DNA of 64,000 nucleotides from Curvibacter sp. (GTDB lineage: Bacteria > Pseudomonadota > Gammaproteobacteria > Burkholderiales > Burkholderiaceae_C), in the NCBI GenBank assembly GCA_020621965.1, contig JAHRYV010000003.1, forward strand, positions 1-64,000. Reading direction: 5' to 3'. The notes under the pieces are model-generated. The model searched no databases, had not been told where the DNA came from, and saw only the letters and a program-made list of their open reading frames with translations. The translations under genes were made by a program, and so were the position numbers. Positions 9,678-18,914 of the stretch are shown piece by piece; the stretch's first letter is position 1, and each line of letters begins with the position of its first letter.

Positions 9678-12252
9678 ATGATGGGCAAGAGCTTTCGGCA
9701 CACCCGCAAGCAGAGTTCCGGCAGGCCAGCCTTGCGCGCGGCTGGCTTGCTGGGTGCGTCGCTGCTGTCCCTGCCGCTGGCAAGCGCAGCGGGCCGATTC
9801 GGACTGGATGGACAAAACGGGATCGTGGAGATCGCGGCGGCCGATGTTGGAATGCAAGACCTGACCCCTATGGTTTTGACCCCTATGGTTTGCTTGGAAT
9901 GTCAAAGATGCCCTGAGCTATTCATCGCTTCTACCGAAGGTTGCCAGTCCGAGTAGTCAGTTGAACAACCAGCAGGCAGCCTTGGGAGACTTCTTGGCGC
10001 TGTACGCAGTTGTGCGCAGTGATAGCACTCAGGCAAGTGGCACGTGGGACAAGCTAACGTTTTCCAATTCAAAGGATGCGGAAAAGATCCGAATAGCGCT
10101 CTTTGGTGACGGCTCACTGTCTGGTGCACTGATTTCTCAGATTCATATTGGTGGGGCTACTTATACTGAGCAGGTACCAAAGAGAGATGCAAATGGGAAC
10201 GTAGTAAAGGTAAATGGCAAACCGGTGATGGTGACGAATACGTATACCCAGAATTCCTTTCCCAATATGAGGAAGGTGCTTGAAAATCTCGGATTCGTTA
10301 AAGCCACGCCAGTCCAAGCGCATCAGAACCATTTCCATGTCTATTTGAAGCCGCCAACTCCCCTTGAGATTGATGGTGGGAAGAAACTCGAAACTCCGAG
10401 CATCGACGACAACGGGGCGGCGGCTGAAGACCTGAATGTCTCGCTTACTACACTGGACCAGACCGAAGCCTTGCTTGCCTACGTTCAGTCAACGATTCAC
10501 CCGGGAGAGCAAATTATGTTTGCGATGGATATGCCCTATCCGCCACTACAGGGCACGGACATTGTGGTTTCACAGGCGACGAGCACAGACGTGCAAGGTC
10601 AATCAGCCCAGAGCGTGAAGCCGAACTATGTACTTTTCAATTGCTACCAAATTGAAAATGGGGAAGAGAGTGATCCAAGCTCGGCGATGAACTCCCTGGA
10701 TCCCGCTGGTGCGATTCGAAATAGGTTCCAAACGGAAGAGAATCCTATTGATGAGTCTGCTATTCGCGTTGAGCTAATTCAGGCGCCAAAGCATGGGAAG
10801 ATTAGGACAGAGGTTGCCAATACGGGCTACAAATTCTTTGCGTATGAAGCAACGCCGGGTTACTTGGGGAAGGACACCGTGGTGTTTCTCGCTACCCTGG
10901 GTGACAAGCGGTACAAAGTGGTGACTACGTTGCAGGTGGTAGAGATCTCAGACCAAAGTGAAGATCAAACTGTTTGTCCACGGCCTTGGTCAGTCAAGGT
11001 GACTGGAAGTGCGGTGCCAGATTCTCAGGCGCATGCTGCATTTTTGTCCGCGTCAATTAGCTACACCGTCAAGTACGGGAGTCTATTGGGTAGTGCGGTC
11101 GGTGAAGTGACCGGTGAAGGCCAAGCGGCTCAAATCACTCTGGACGTGGATGCCGGCGGTCACGGCTGGTACATCGACCCCACGCCACTGGACAACACCG
11201 ACGACTACCTGCCCACCAGCAACCCCGACGTCTGGCAAGCCAAGGCCGGCACGGATGCCGCCGGCAAGATGGACCTGCTCTCTGTGCTGCTGCACGAGTA
11301 CGGCCACGCCCTGGGGCTGGACCACAGAAGCGAAAGTGGCGACTTCATGGCCGCCACCCTGCAGCCGGGCCAGCGCCGCCTGCCCAGCGCGGAGGAGCTA
11401 CAGCTGATGAGTCAGCTGGTGGCGCAGCTCAAGGGAGCCAGTTCTGGTGACCAGACGCCCAGCAACCCCGCGTTGCCGTCCCTGCCCCTGGGCGCATTGC
11501 TGCTCGGCCGTTTGGCCCTGGGCCGCCGACCCGAAGACGCGGTGTTCGACGGCAGCCAGGCCCTGTTTGCCGCCCACCCCACGCTGCAAGGCGGCGGTCT
11601 GCAGAACCTGCAGGACTGGGCCACCCAGGGCCAGGTCAGCCTGGCCAGCGGTGGCGGCGCCATCCTGCAAGAGGGCGCGGCCAGCCAGACGCGCCTGAAC
11701 CAGGTCTTCACCATCAACGAGCGCGACCGCTTCCTGAGCTTCACCCTGGCCGGCACGGCCCTGGATGACGTCCACGGCGGCCCGGACGATGCCTTTGAAG
11801 TTGCCTTGCTCGAAGCCGACACCGGCCGCTCGCTGATCGGTGCGCTGAGCCTGAGCCATACCGATGCCTTGCTCAACCTGCAGGCCAACGGCACGGAAAC
11901 GGCCGCCGCCAACGTGACCCGCGTCACCAACCCGGACGGCAGCCGCACCTACCGGGTGGACCTGGCCGGTGTTCCCGCCGGTACCGCCGTCAACCTCTCG
12001 TTCGACCTGATCGGCTTCGGCCAGACCGGCAGCCAGGTGGCCGTGCGCGACGTGCGCGTCTCCGGCCTGCCGCAGCTGCATGACGATGCCGCCACCCTGC
12101 TGGAAGACAGCACCCTGGCCTTCGACCCGTTCGCCCAGGTGGACAACGCCGCCCTCCTGGCCCTGGGCTCGCAGGTGGTGGAGGCACCCGCCCACGGCAG
12201 CGTCAGCGTCAATGCCGACGGCACCTTCAGCTACACGCCGGATGGGGCATGA
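9678..12252 (+). pseudogene. Remnant of a large secreted matrixin-like metalloprotease / Ig-repeat protein
   Basis: A 5' piece (ATG 9678 or 9681, GGGAGG just upstream) encodes a signal peptide ending ASAAG and then stops at 9956. A long frame in another phase is open from 9880 (after the 15-bp duplication) through a TTG at 9961 to 12252, about 763 residues from the TTG. That frame holds HQNHFHVYL (near 120), a segment DPAGAIRNRFQTEENP like those of large multi-repeat exoproteins, the matrixin zinc motif LLHEYGHALGLDH (near 445), and the start of a cadherin/VCBS-like repeat, HGSVSVNADGTFSYTPDGA, where it abruptly ends. Both the 5' frame break and missing repeat array indicate a decayed gene. 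G+C changes sharply near 11110, from AT-richer upstream to typical downstream. Confidence 0.7.
9862..9891. repeat. 15-bp perfect tandem duplication
   Basis: Two exact back-to-back copies of TGACCCCTATGGTTT lie at 9862-9876 and 9877-9891, directly before the point where the reading frame of the exoprotein remnant changes. Confidence 0.9.
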
Positions 12253-12273
12253 AGGGCCTGCCCCTCACCCCAG

Positions 12274-12296
12274 CCCTCTCCCCCGAGGGGCGAGGG
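12274..12296. repeat. REP-like hairpin at the broken end of the exoprotein remnant
   Basis: CCCTCTCCCC and GGGGCGAGGG pair with one mismatch around a 3-base loop, preceded by CCCCTCACCCCAG. Units of this look (CCCTCACCCCAGCCCTCTCCC) are common dispersed palindromic repeats in proteobacteria. It follows directly on the truncated coding sequence. Confidence 0.6.
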
Positions 12297-12371
12297 AGTG
12301 GGTGCACTGCTGTCTGAGCAGTAGCACGGTGGCCGGGTGAGCCGGCACTGAGGGCAAGGAGGAGGTTAATC

Positions 12372-12389
12372 AGCACCGTTCACGGTGCT
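12372..12389. repeat. 8-bp inverted repeat upstream of the DUF4160 gene
   Basis: AGCACCGT (12372-12379) and ACGGTGCT (12382-12389) are perfect inverted copies around TC. They lie 24 bases before the DUF4160 ATG, next to a possible -10 (TAGACT). This could be an operator for autoregulation by the gene pair. Confidence 0.45.
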
Positions 12390-12413
12390 TGCCCTGTGCG
12401 CTAGACTTTCGAA

Positions 12414-12654
12414 ATGGCGCCCACCATTTTCCGTGAGGGAGCATTTCGGTTTTTCTTCTTCTCGAGGGAAGAAGTCCCGTATGCACGTTCATGTCACACA
12501 TACGGATGGCGAAGCCAAATTCTGGATGGAGCCCAGTATTGAAATTGCCTTGAATCAGGGACTTTCCCAGAAACAGGTTGGCGAGGCACTGTCATTGGTT
12601 CATGCACACCGAGAGGAGATTACCCATGCCTGGCGTATCCACTTCGGGAGTTGA
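12414..12654 (+). pseudogene. DUF4160 protein with a single-base frameshift
   Basis: The ATG at 12414 opens MAPTIFREGAFRFFFFSREEVP, the typical DUF4160 N-terminus. One extra T at 12480 shifts the frame; skipping it continues as MHVHVTHTDGEAKFWMEP and the rest of the family domain to 12654. The two parts join perfectly if that base is ignored, giving about 79 residues. It is either a one-base sequencing error, a recent mutation or, less likely, +1 frameshifting. A short product could also start at the ATG at 12481. DUF4160 proteins are often paired with DUF2442 proteins in toxin-antitoxin-like loci, as here. Confidence 0.75.
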
Positions 12655-12901
12655 GGTTTCTTTGGTCTCCAGCAAGGGCTTTTGGCTGTTGTTGGGTGGC
12701 GAGGAGCTTTTTGTCCCCTACGCGGAGTTCCCGTGGTTCAAACAGGCCACGGTTGAGGCCATTACGACGGTGGAGCGGCCGTCAACGGATCACCTCTATT
12801 GGCCGCTCATCGATGTTGACCTCGCCGTTGCGTCGATTCGAAATCCCGCCTCGTTTCCTCTGATCTCGAAGGCCAAGCCGTCATCCGAGAAGGGGTGCTG
12901 A
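12626..12901 (+). CDS. DUF2442 domain protein
   Basis: A 91-residue protein starting MPGVSTSGVEVSLVSSKGFWL, with ELFVPYAEFPWFKQATVEAI and YWPLIDVDLAVASIRNP, characteristic of DUF2442. I choose the ATG at 12626 because GAGAGGAG lies at the right distance. It overlaps the end of the DUF4160 gene by 29 bases, so the pair is translated together. Function is not established; gene pairs of this type are suspected toxin-antitoxin modules, DUF2442 being the presumed DNA-binding or neutralising partner. Confidence 0.8.
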   Translation: MPGVSTSGVEVSLVSSKGFWLLLGGEELFVPYAEFPWFKQATVEAITTVERPSTDHLYWPLIDVDLAVASIRNPASFPLISKAKPSSEKGC

Positions 12902-12934
12902 GGAGATCGGGGGCCCCGGCTACACTCGCCGTCA

Positions 12935-14506
12935 ATGAGTCTCTTCAAAGCCGCCTCCACCGTCTCCCTGCTGACCCTGGCCTCCCGCATCACCGGGCTG
13001 GCGCGCGAGCTGCTGATCGCCACCACCTTTGGCGCCAGCGCCCTGACCGACGCCTTCAACGTCGCCTTTCGCATCCCCAACCTGTTCCGTCGCCTGTTCG
13101 CCGAGGGCGCCTTCAGCCAGGCCTTCGTGCCGGTGCTGGCCACCGTCAAGGCCCAGCAGGGCGAGGAGGCCACGCACCGCCTGATCGACCGTGTGGCCAC
13201 GGTGCTGGCGTGGGCGCTGCTGGGCGTGAGCGTGCTGGGGGTGCTGGCCTCGCCGCTGCTGGTCTGGCTGCTGGCCAGCGGCCTGCGCAGCATGGACAGC
13301 GGCAGCGCCTTCGACGCGGCGGTGGTGATGACACGCTGGATGTTTCCCTACATCGCCTGCATGTCGCTGGTGGCGCTGGCCGCCGGCGTGCTCAACACCT
13401 GGAAGCGCTTTGCCGTGCCGGCGGCGACGCCGGTGCTGCTCAACGTGGCCATGATCCTGGCCGCCTGGCTGGGCGCGCCCTGGTTCCAGTCGCTGGGCAT
13501 CGCGCCTATCTACGCCCTGGCGGTGGGGGTGATGGCCGGCGGGCTGTTGCAGCTTGGCAGCCAGATGTGGGCCCTGCGCCGGCTCGGCCTGCTGCCGCGC
13601 ATCGGTCTGGGGCCGGCGGCCTGGCGCGCCGCCTGGGCCGACGAAGGCACCCAGCGCGTGCTCAAGCTGATGGCACCGGCCCTGCTGGGCGTGAGCGTGG
13701 CCCAGCTCTCGCTGCTGATCAACACCCAGATCGCCTCGCACCTGGCGCCGGGCAGCGTGAGCTGGCTCAGCTACGCCGACCGCCTGATGGAGTTTCCCGT
13801 CGCCCTGCTGGGCGTGGCCCTGGGCGTGGTGCTGATGCCGCAGCTGGCGGCGGCCAAGGCGGCCGACGATGCGGCGCGCTACTCGGCCATGCTGGACTGG
13901 GGCCTGCGCCTGGTGGTCCTGCTGGCCGTGCCCTGCGCGGTGGCCCTGCTGACTTTCTCGACCCCGCTGGTGGCGGTGCTCTACCACTATGGCGCCTTCA
14001 GCGCGCGCGATGTGCAGATGACCGCGCTGGCCCTGATGGGCTGGGGCGCGGGCCTGCTGGGCGTGGTGGCCATCAAGGTGCTGGCGCCCGGTTATTACGC
14101 CAGCCAGGACATCCGCACCCCGGTGCGCATCGCCATCGTGGTGCTGGTGTTCACGCAGCTGCTCAACCTCGTGCTCGTGCCCTGGCTGCAGCACGCGGCG
14201 CTGGCCCTGTCCATCGGCATCGGCGCCATGGTGAATGCGCTGTGGCTGCTGATCGGCCTGCTGCGCCGGGGCAGCTACAAGCCGCTGCCGGGCTGGGGCG
14301 TGTACGCCCTGCAGGTACTGGCGGCCACCGCGCTGCTGACGGTGTTCCTGATGTGGGCGGCCGGCGCCTTCGACTGGACGCGGCTGCAGGCCCAGGCCGG
14401 GCTGCGCATCGGCCTGCTGGCGCTGCTGGTGGCGGGCGGCGCGGCCATCTACCTGGGGGCGGTCTGGGCCGCCGGGCTGAGGTTCCGGCAGTTCCTGCGG
14501 CGCTGA
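12935..14506 (+). CDS. murJ: Lipid II flippase MurJ
   Basis: A 523-residue polytopic membrane protein of the MOP superfamily that flips lipid II across the inner membrane for peptidoglycan synthesis. The N-terminus MSLFKAASTVSLLTLASRITGLAREL and FNVAFRIPNLFRRLFAEGAFSQAFVPV are the MurJ/MviN signature, with conserved Arg residues that contact lipid II. About 14 hydrophobic segments are visible. Essential in relatives. Usually a direct neighbour of rpsT in this group, so the accessory block at 8.7-12.9 kb interrupts that arrangement. Confidence 0.95.
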   Translation: MSLFKAASTVSLLTLASRITGLARELLIATTFGASALTDAFNVAFRIPNLFRRLFAEGAFSQAFVPVLATVKAQQGEEATHRLIDRVATVLAWALLGVSVLGVLASPLLVWLLASGLRSMDSGSAFDAAVVMTRWMFPYIACMSLVALAAGVLNTWKRFAVPAATPVLLNVAMILAAWLGAPWFQSLGIAPIYALAVGVMAGGLLQLGSQMWALRRLGLLPRIGLGPAAWRAAWADEGTQRVLKLMAPALLGVSVAQLSLLINTQIASHLAPGSVSWLSYADRLMEFPVALLGVALGVVLMPQLAAAKAADDAARYSAMLDWGLRLVVLLAVPCAVALLTFSTPLVAVLYHYGAFSARDVQMTALALMGWGAGLLGVVAIKVLAPGYYASQDIRTPVRIAIVVLVFTQLLNLVLVPWLQHAALALSIGIGAMVNALWLLIGLLRRGSYKPLPGWGVYALQVLAATALLTVFLMWAAGAFDWTRLQAQAGLRIGLLALLVAGGAAIYLGAVWAAGLRFRQFLRR

Positions 14507-14522
14507 GGGGGGCGGATCGACC

Positions 14523-15374
14523 ATGAACCTGTCCTTCAAGGTCCCCACGCCGCTCGACTACTTTGGCGCCCTGGTGCAGAGCGACGCGCAGTTGCATCTG
14601 CTCGAAGCCGCGATCAGCCTGGGCCAGGACGAGTATCCGCAGCTGGACGTGCAGCAGGTGCTGGCCGAGGTCGACCAGTTGCTGGTGCGGCTGCGCCAGC
14701 GCCTGCCGGCCGATGCGCCGGCCCTGCACCGGCTGCGCATGGTCAACCATTTCTTCTTTCACGACCTGCATTTCGGCGGCAACCTCAACCACTACTACGA
14801 CCCGGACAACAGTTATCTGCATCAGGTGTTGGAGCGCCGGCGCGGCATCCCGGTGTCGCTGGCCGTGCTGTGGCTGGAGCTGGCGCAGGGGGTGGGGCTG
14901 CCGGCGCACGGGGTCGGCTTTCCCGGTCACTTCATGGTCAAGGTCAACCTGCCGCACGCGCAGGTGGTGATCGATCCTTTCAGCGGGCAATCGCTCGGTC
15001 GGGACGAGTTGCAGACCCGGCTGGAGGCCTGGCGCGGAGGTCATGGGCTGCCGGCCGAGGCCGAGTTGCCGCTGGGCCACTACCTGCAGTCCCTGCCGGC
15101 GCGCGAGATCGTGGCGCGCATGCTGCGCAATCTCAAGGAGATCCACCGCGCGCAGCGTGACTGGCCGCGCCTGGTCGCGGTGCAGAACCGGCTGCTGGTG
15201 CTGCTGCCGCAGGCCTGGGACGAGTACCGCGACCGCGGCCTGGCGCAGGCCGAGCTGGGTCGGCTGGGGCCGGCGCTGCAGGATCTGCAGACCTATCTGG
15301 ATCAGACGGTGCCGGGTGACGATGCCGCGGCCGTCGCCGCGCGGGTGGCAGCCTTGCGGCGCGCGCTGGGCTGA
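14523..15374 (+). CDS. SirB1-family transglutaminase-like / TPR protein
   Basis: A 283-residue cytoplasmic protein. The N-terminal two thirds show the SirB1/transglutaminase-like fold (HFFFHDLHFGGNLNHYYDPDNSYLHQVLERRRGIPVSL is conserved; key pieces are YYDPDNSYL and RRGIPVSL). The last 90 residues contain TPR-like helices (RDRGLAQAELGRLGPALQDLQTYL). Role is not known biochemically; family members are linked to regulation of gene expression and starvation survival. It follows murJ by 16 bases and is probably cotranscribed. It converges on a ParA-like gene. Confidence 0.82.
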   Translation: MNLSFKVPTPLDYFGALVQSDAQLHLLEAAISLGQDEYPQLDVQQVLAEVDQLLVRLRQRLPADAPALHRLRMVNHFFFHDLHFGGNLNHYYDPDNSYLHQVLERRRGIPVSLAVLWLELAQGVGLPAHGVGFPGHFMVKVNLPHAQVVIDPFSGQSLGRDELQTRLEAWRGGHGLPAEAELPLGHYLQSLPAREIVARMLRNLKEIHRAQRDWPRLVAVQNRLLVLLPQAWDEYRDRGLAQAELGRLGPALQDLQTYLDQTVPGDDAAAVAARVAALRRALG

Positions 15375-15389
15375 GCCCTCAGGCCACGC

Positions 15390-16406
15390 TCAGCACTTCA
15401 CCAGTTTCAGGAAGGACGGAATCTGCGGTGTGTCGTCCGCCTGCGCGGACTCGGCGGCACGCGTGCCCGGTGCGGAGCGCAGCGGGGCATGGGCGGACAC
15501 GCGGTCGAGCACGCGCGGGCTGTTGATGCGCGTGACGCTGGGGATCGGGCGCGAGGCCGGGGGGCGAGGTGCAGGCGTCGTTGCCGTCGAGGTGACCGGC
15601 GCTGCAGCGACTGGCACCGGCTGAGCGGGTGCTGCCGCCGGCTGGCTGGCCGCAGGGGTCGCCGGCGCGGCGTTGGCTGCCAGCAGACGGTTGGGGACGA
15701 CCGCGGGGGCGCCCGGCTTGGCCGTCTGGCTGGTCTGGTGGCCCGTGGCGCCGTTGGCCGACGTCGTGGCGGGTGCGAGCGCGAGTTGCGGTTCGAGCCA
15801 GCCGAGGATCGGGCGCCACTGGCCCAGATCGGTGGCCACGCGCTCGGGCGGCAGGTCGAACAGGGTCATGCCGCGCTCCAGGCACTGCACATAAGTCTGG
15901 GTTTCGCGCAGGACACCCAGGAAGGGCATGCCCAGCTGGGTGGCCCATTCCTTGAGGACCTGCGGGGTGCGCGTGCGGGGGTCCAGGCGCATGCCGATGC
16001 AGGCGACCTTGCAGCGGCCGGTGGCCACACGCGGCAGGGCCATCAGTTCGGCGTGGCAGTCGGCGGCTGACTCGCGGTCGAAGGCCGAGCCGCAGACCGG
16101 CATGAGGATGATGTCGGCGAACATGACCATGCGCGCCAGGTCAAAGCCGTGCAGACCGCCGGGGGTGTCCAGCACCACGTGGGTGACGCCGATCGGCACG
16201 CGCAGGATGTTCTGGTCCACGGTCCAGGGCGCAATGGCGGGCAAGGCCTCGCTACGCTTGCGCAGCCAGGAGCGGGTCGACTGCTGGCGATCGACGTCGC
16301 CGAGCATGACCGAGTTGCCTTGATGAGCGCACCAGGCCGCCAAGTGAGCGGCGAGCGTGCTTTTCCCACTCCCTCCCTTGCGATTGACCACGGCGATCAC
16401 AGGCAT
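15390..16406 (-). CDS. ParA-family ATPase with long Pro/Ala-rich tail
   Basis: A 338-residue MinD/ParA-type ATPase. The deviant Walker A KGGSGKSTLAAHLA is at residues 9-22, and VVLDTPGGLHG is the Walker B region near 82. The ATPase domain is only about 205 residues; from about 210 on the protein is a low-complexity Ala/Pro/Thr-rich segment ending IPSFLKLVKC. No parB or centromere-like repeats lie nearby, so an orphan ParA (protein positioning or chromosome-associated) is more likely than plasmid partition. It is transcribed alone and converges on SirB1. Confidence 0.75.
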   Translation of the reverse strand: MPVIAVVNRKGGSGKSTLAAHLAAWCAHQGNSVMLGDVDRQQSTRSWLRKRSEALPAIAPWTVDQNILRVPIGVTHVVLDTPGGLHGFDLARMVMFADIILMPVCGSAFDRESAADCHAELMALPRVATGRCKVACIGMRLDPRTRTPQVLKEWATQLGMPFLGVLRETQTYVQCLERGMTLFDLPPERVATDLGQWRPILGWLEPQLALAPATTSANGATGHQTSQTAKPGAPAVVPNRLLAANAAPATPAASQPAAAPAQPVPVAAAPVTSTATTPAPRPPASRPIPSVTRINSPRVLDRVSAHAPLRSAPGTRAAESAQADDTPQIPSFLKLVKC

Positions 16407-16534
16407 GCATGCTCCTTGCGTAACGGCAAAGCCGAAGTTTGACCGGAATGGGTTCGAAAGTCCAGTCCCGGCGAAATTAGTTAGCTAGGGATTTTGTAGC
16501 GAAAAGCAACAGTTTTTCACACTCGCCAGCGATT

Positions 16535-17734
16535 TTAGGTGCGGGCCCCGGCGGGCCGCAACGGACGCTTCAGCCCCAGCAGGAGCAGGGCGGCCAGACT
16601 GAAGAGCGCGCCCGCGGCGAAGGTGTAGGGTGCGCCCCACTGGTCCCACAGCAGGCCGGCCAGGGCGCTGGCCACCAGCATGGCCAGGCCGCTGAGCAGA
16701 TTGAACATGCCGTAGGCCGTGCCGCGCAGGTCCGCCGGGGCGGTGTCGGCCACCATGGTGGCCAGCAGGCCCTGGGTCATGGCCATGTGCAGGCCCCACA
16801 GCACCACACCGGCCCACACAAAAAGGCCGCGGTCGCTCCAGGCCAGCAACACGTCGGCGCCGATCAGCAGCAGCAGGCCCCAGACCAGCAGCTTGCGATG
16901 GTCCAGCGTGTCGGCCAGTTTGCCGAAGGGGTAGGCGCCCAGGGCGTAGATCAGGTTCATGACGATGAGCACCAGCGGCACCCAGGCCAGCGGCAGCCCG
17001 CCTTGCTGGGCGCGCAGCACCAGAAAGGCCTCGGAAAAGCGCGCCAGGGTGAAGATCGCGCCGATGCCCACCACCCACCAGTAGGCGCCGCTCAGCCGGC
17101 GCAGGTTCTCGCGCCGGATCGGGTTGGTGCGCGCCGCGCCGGCCGGGCGTTCCGGCTCTTGCACCCCGAACACCAGCAGGGCCACACAGAGGAAGGCCGG
17201 GATCACGGCGACCCAGAAGACGGCGTGGAAATCGTTGGCCCAGACCAGCATCAGGCCCATGGCCAGCAGGGGGCCGAGGAAGGCACCCACGGTGTCGAGC
17301 GACTGGCGCAGGCCGAAGGCGGCCCCGCGCAGTTCTGGCGGGGCGATGTCGGCCACCAGCGCATCGCGTGGCGCGCCGCGGATGCCCTTGCCCACGCGGT
17401 CCAGCAGACGGGCGACCACCACGGGTTCGACCGAGGTGGCCAGGGCGAACAGGGGTTTGGTCAGTGCGCCCAGGCTGTAGCCCAGCACGGCCAGCGGCTT
17501 GCGCCGGCCCCACCAGTCGCTCAGGGCGCCGGAGAAGACCTTGACGATCAGGGCGGTGGCCTCGGCCGCGCCCTCGAGCAGGCCGACCACCAGCATGCTG
17601 GCGCCCAGGCCGGTGACCAGGAAGACCGGCAGCAGGCTGTGGATCAGCTCGGACGAGATGTCCATCAGCAGGCTGACAAAACCCAGCGCCCAGATGCCGG
17701 CCGGCATGCGGGAGGGCGCGGGGTTTTCAGGCAT
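16535..17734 (-). CDS. MFS transporter
   Basis: A 399-residue major facilitator with about 12 membrane segments. The motif-A-like loop after TM2 reads SGALSDWWGRRKPLAVLGY, and LLDRVGKGIRGAPRDALVAD follows in TM4-5. This form resembles the drug/sugar-type 'MFS_1' exporters found throughout Burkholderiales; substrate unknown. It lies alone between purM and the ParA-like gene, on the same strand as purM, 24 bases after purM's stop is reached from the other side. Confidence 0.8.
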   Translation of the reverse strand: MPENPAPSRMPAGIWALGFVSLLMDISSELIHSLLPVFLVTGLGASMLVVGLLEGAAEATALIVKVFSGALSDWWGRRKPLAVLGYSLGALTKPLFALATSVEPVVVARLLDRVGKGIRGAPRDALVADIAPPELRGAAFGLRQSLDTVGAFLGPLLAMGLMLVWANDFHAVFWVAVIPAFLCVALLVFGVQEPERPAGAARTNPIRRENLRRLSGAYWWVVGIGAIFTLARFSEAFLVLRAQQGGLPLAWVPLVLIVMNLIYALGAYPFGKLADTLDHRKLLVWGLLLLIGADVLLAWSDRGLFVWAGVVLWGLHMAMTQGLLATMVADTAPADLRGTAYGMFNLLSGLAMLVASALAGLLWDQWGAPYTFAAGALFSLAALLLLGLKRPLRPAGART

Positions 17735-17758
17735 GGCGCGCCTACCTGGGGAGGAAGG

Positions 17759-18799
17759 TCAGGCGACCACGACTGGCGCGCCCTGGCCGCGCGCGGCAAT
17801 GACGCCGATCTCGTGGACCTGTTCACCCAGGCCGCGCAAGGTCTGGGCGGTGGCGGCAGCGCTGGCCGCGTCGACCACCACCACCATGCCGATGCCGTTG
17901 TTGAAGGTGCGGTTCATCTCGTAATCATCGATGCCCGCCGTCTTCTGCAGCCAGGCGAAGAGTTCGGTCTGCGGCCAGCTGCCTTTCTTGAGGTGGGCGG
18001 CCGTGCCTTCGGGCAGCACGCGCGGGATGTTCTCCAGCAGGCCACCGCCGGTGATGTGGGCCAGGGCCTTGATCGGGTGTTGCGCCAGGGCGGCCAGCAC
18101 GTTCTTCACGTACAGGCGGGTCGGCTCCATGATGGCCTGCTTGAAGGGCTTGCCGTCCAGGGTCGCGGGGGTGTTGGCGCCGGCACGCTCCAGGCACTTG
18201 CGCACCAGCGAGAAGCCGTTGGAATGCACGCCGCTGGAGGCCAGGCCCAGCACCACGTCACCGGGTTTCACGCTCTGGCCGGTGAGGATCTTCGACTTTT
18301 CCACCGCGCCAACGCAAAAGCCGGCCAGGTCGTATTCGCCGTCCGGGTACATGCCGGGCATCTCGGCCGTCTCGCCGCCGATCAGGGCGCAGCCGGAGAG
18401 CTCACAGCCCTTGGCAATGCCGCCCACGACGGCCGCGGCGGTGTCCACGTGCAGCTTGCCGCAGGCGAAGTAGTCCAGGAAGAACAGCGGCTCGGCGCCC
18501 TGGACCAGCACGTCGTTGACGCTCATGGCCACTAGGTCGATGCCCACGGTGTCGTGCATGTTCCACTCGAAGGCCAGCTTGAGTTTGGTGCCCACACCGT
18601 CGGTGCCGGACACCAGCACCGGCTCCTGGTAGCGTTTGGGCACTTCGAACAGGGCGCCGAAGCCGCCGATGCCGGCCAGCACGCCTTCGCGCATGGTCTT
18701 CTTGGCCAGCGGCTTGATGCGCTCGACCAGCGCGTCACCGGCGTCGATGTCGACACCGGCATCTTTGTAGCTCAGGGGAGAAGTGGATGAAGTGGTCAT
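17759..18799 (-). CDS. purM: Phosphoribosylformylglycinamidine cyclo-ligase
   Basis: A 346-residue AIR synthetase, the fifth step of purine synthesis, converting FGAM to AIR with ATP. Family motifs are [13 protein letters not shown] at the N-terminus, [48 protein letters not shown] and [12 protein letters not shown]. The ATG at 18799 (MTTSSTS) is chosen; upstream in-frame starts would add 42 residues with no family similarity. It is divergent from the PerM-like permease gene with 115 bases between. Confidence 0.95.
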   Translation of the reverse strand: MTTSSTSPLSYKDAGVDIDAGDALVERIKPLAKKTMREGVLAGIGGFGALFEVPKRYQEPVLVSGTDGVGTKLKLAFEWNMHDTVGIDLVAMSVNDVLVQGAEPLFFLDYFACGKLHVDTAAAVVGGIAKGCELSGCALIGGETAEMPGMYPDGEYDLAGFCVGAVEKSKILTGQSVKPGDVVLGLASSGVHSNGFSLVRKCLERAGANTPATLDGKPFKQAIMEPTRLYVKNVLAALAQHPIKALAHITGGGLLENIPRVLPEGTAAHLKKGSWPQTELFAWLQKTAGIDDYEMNRTFNNGIGMVVVVDAASAAATAQTLRGLGEQVHEIGVIAARGQGAPVVVA

Positions 18800-18914
18800 G
18801 CTGAGTGCTCTGGTAGGGCTGGTATGCGGTCGGCTGTGCTGCAGTCCGGGCGCCCGCAGGCAAGCCCGATAGAATTCAGCCCTAGATTCTAAGGGTTCAC
18901 CCCTGTCCGGCTGT

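Noticed and set aside
12414-12480. Programmed +1 frameshifting in the DUF4160 gene
   Set aside because: No stop codon or structure near the shift site supports it; a sequencing slip or mutation is simpler.
15390-16406. ParA-like gene as a sign of a plasmid or integrated element
   Set aside because: No parB, replication gene or iteron-like repeats nearby; flanks are core chromosomal genes.
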